Origin: Brevinematales bacterium
GTDB lineage: Bacteria; Spirochaetota; Brevinematia; DTOW01
NCBI GenBank assembly: GCA_026415355.1
Contig: JAOAHF010000008.1
Coordinates: 28,127-92,126, forward strand
Direction of reading: 5' to 3'
DNA length: 64,000 nt
Shown here: positions 62,839-64,000 of the stretch, piece by piece
Position numbering within the stretch: the first letter of the stretch is position 1
Layout of the letters: each line of letters opens with the position of its first letter
Made by a program: the position numbers and the translations under genes
Notes under the pieces: model-generated
Databases searched by the model: none
What the model was told of the DNA's origin: nothing
The model's input: only the letters and a program-made list of their open reading frames with translations

Positions 62839-63705
62839 TCATTTCATCTCCAGAAATGGTTCAGAAAGATAAGATTTTTTTATTGCTTTCAAAACTTCAC
62901 TTTCATTAATAGGTGATAAATCCGTAATAGCAGAAAATCTAACAAACCTATCATAAGTCCTAAGTTTCAAAATCATATTTTTGTACTTTTCATCAATATT
63001 CTTATCAACAATTACTACAAGTCTAACGTTAGTCTTTATATACTTTTCAATAACCTCTTCTTCTTTAGTAGCTGTCAAAATGTCAGTTTGACTATTGAAA
63101 TCAGGAGCTATATTAAAGTTAAGCTTACTAACTTTTTCAACGAACAATGCAACCGCTTCTGAATGTAAAAAAAACTTCTGAAGATAGTTGCTATCAGAAG
63201 CATTAGTCAAAGTAACAAGTAATATTCCTCTCTCCGAAGAGTAGAAAGGTATCTCCGCTTTTTTATCTATGTATATCTTTAGCTTATTCCATTTTTCAAA
63301 TGTTATTTCTTCATTGTATCTAAGTATAACTTGATTTTTGAATAATAACTCTGTTGCAGAGATAGCAAATCTCTTTCTTTTACTAACTCTATTCGCATCA
63401 TCAATAGCAGATATATACCTATCAAAATCAATAAATCCTTTTATATATAAAGGAGGTCTATATTTCTCAGGAAAGTTACTAGTTAGTTTAGCAAAAAGAA
63501 GTTCAGAAAATACAACATCTATCTCATTTATGTTATTCCTAGAAAGTATCTCATAGTGCTCATAATCAAAGATCATACCTTGAAATAACCTTATCTCACT
63601 TTTAGTAATTCTATCGAGAAAATAAGAGTCTTTTGAATATATAACTGGTACTTCATCACCATATCTTTCTTTTATAGTAAGAGCTTCTTGTATTGAAATT
63701 TTCAT
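62839..63705 (-). CDS. Conserved-looking cytoplasmic protein of unknown function
   Basis: A 288-residue soluble alpha/beta protein with no signal peptide or membrane segment. It begins MKISIQEALTIKERYGDEVPVIYSKDSYF. The middle has PPLYIKGFIDFDRYISAIDDANRVSKRKR and GILLVTLTNASDSNYLQKFF. Late it has VRLVVIVDKNIDEKYKNMILKLR. The N-terminal ~110 residues somewhat resemble the small domains that precede regulatory output domains, but no HD, GGDEF or kinase motif is visible. No family is assigned. The ATG lies 9 nt after a good promoter and has no Shine-Dalgarno sequence. Confidence 0.7.
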   Translation of the reverse strand: MKISIQEALTIKERYGDEVPVIYSKDSYFLDRITKSEIRLFQGMIFDYEHYEILSRNNINEIDVVFSELLFAKLTSNFPEKYRPPLYIKGFIDFDRYISAIDDANRVSKRKRFAISATELLFKNQVILRYNEEITFEKWNKLKIYIDKKAEIPFYSSERGILLVTLTNASDSNYLQKFFLHSEAVALFVEKVSKLNFNIAPDFNSQTDILTATKEEEVIEKYIKTNVRLVVIVDKNIDEKYKNMILKLRTYDRFVRFSAITDLSPINESEVLKAIKKSYLSEPFLEMK

Positions 63706-63714
63706 ACTAACTTA

Positions 63715-63743
63715 ATTTTACACAATGTTGCTGTCATTTACAA
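63715..63743 (-). promoter_or_regulatory. Leaderless-type promoter of the 288-residue protein
   Basis: On the minus strand TTGTAA (63738-63743), a 17-nt spacer and TAAAAT (63715-63720), ending 9 nt before the ATG at 63705. Confidence 0.5.
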
Positions 63744-63835
63744 TTTAGTTTAATATGGTATATAAAGGATATTAGTATCTGTGATTTGATGGACATATAT
63801 GTACAAGCATTGTAAAAACATGAAAAATTTTACTT

Positions 63836-64000
63836 TCATTCTACATAAACATTGCAAAATCTAAAATACCTACAACAACTATCCCTATCAACTCCTATAT
63901 ATCCACTTCTAATTATCCCATCACACATCTTTCGAAATAACTTATAGCCTACTCAACTTCATATCGATACCCGCAATTCCTAAAATCCTTCTCAAACTCC
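63836..64000 (-). pseudogene. Purine-rich right-edge segment, possible degraded or partial gene
   Basis: On the minus strand this segment is G- and purine-rich, as coding DNA here is. Frames entering from the right edge end in EKDFRNCGYRYEVE* (stop at 63949-63951) or RRILGIAGIDMKLSRL* (63942-63944). The third frame is then open for 38 codons (63836-63952). It may be the 3' end of a gene outside the window or a frameshifted remnant. Evidence is weak. Confidence 0.2.

Noticed and set aside
1..64000. CRISPR arrays, insertion sequences, prophage, rRNA, tmRNA or SRP RNA
   Set aside because: No regularly spaced repeats, transposase or phage genes, or conserved RNA cores were seen in the gaps.

Overview
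The window is a gene-dense, AT-rich bacterial chromosome segment with about 52 protein genes, one tRNA and no rRNA, insertion sequence, prophage or CRISPR array that I can see. The gene set suggests a diderm: an MlaE-type permease, a Do-like protease, an O-antigen-ligase-like protein, a large beta-rich surface protein, CsgG-like secreted proteins and several putative lipoproteins. The organism probably has flagella (FliS) and runs a V-type ATPase (subunits C and I). A V-type ATPase, FliS, split transketolase, strong strand skew and very low GC together fit a spirochaete-like lineage (for example Brevinematia or relatives). That placement is inference; no marker here proves it.

Layout. 1-3.2 kb: 3' part of a large SprA-like surface protein. 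3.3-8.6 kb (minus): apt, a SpoIIE/PP2C phosphatase and smc in one apparent operon. 8.7-11 kb (minus): a GT4 glycosyltransferase and a YacL-type PIN-TRAM protein. 11-15 kb: a membrane TPR protein, a YaaR-family protein and a tiny, extremely acidic protein. 15.3-17.9 kb: clpB. 17.9-20.6 kb (minus): two secreted proteins, one with two CsgG-like domains. 20.9-23.8 kb: V-ATPase subunits C and I, then tRNA-Ser(CGA) and argC joined end to end. 24.9-30.6 kb (minus): GT28 glycosyltransferase, SDR, then degP-accA-aroC. 30.8-35.6 kb: a jelly-roll-like lipoprotein, split transketolase and pnp. 35.8-38.1 kb (minus): an unusual ATP-grasp/FMN-dehydrogenase fusion. 38.2-42.4 kb: a ParB-like gene coupled to a secreted gluzincin protease, and a class III cyclase. 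42.5-43.9 kb: cdaA with a YbbR-domain partner. 44-49.7 kb: cinA, membrane proteins, an MlaE-like permease and a second SpoIIE phosphatase. 50-56.3 kb: CBS protein, trpC, def, a pseudopilin, ndk, a secreted CBM48-like protein, a GH13 enzyme and a LivG-like ATPase. 56.6-64 kb: rpmB-orf56-holB-ruvX, thiD, fliS, a secreted protein, sufS and an unknown protein.

Two global patterns stand out. First, genes inside operons have strong Shine-Dalgarno sequences, while several operon-first genes have no Shine-Dalgarno sequence but a good sigma70-type promoter whose -10 box lies only 8-11 nt before the start codon. This suggests leaderless mRNAs. Second, the plus strand is strongly G-poor and C-rich in intergenic DNA, and convergent genes often abut or overlap at their stop codons, leaving little room for terminators.

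The best candidates for something new are the 751-residue ATP-grasp/FMN fusion, the tandem-CsgG protein with a beta-rich tail, the systematic leaderless start architecture and the tRNA-Ser/argC junction. Start codons were moved from the longest open frame wherever a Shine-Dalgarno sequence, promoter, tRNA or signal peptide decided the matter.
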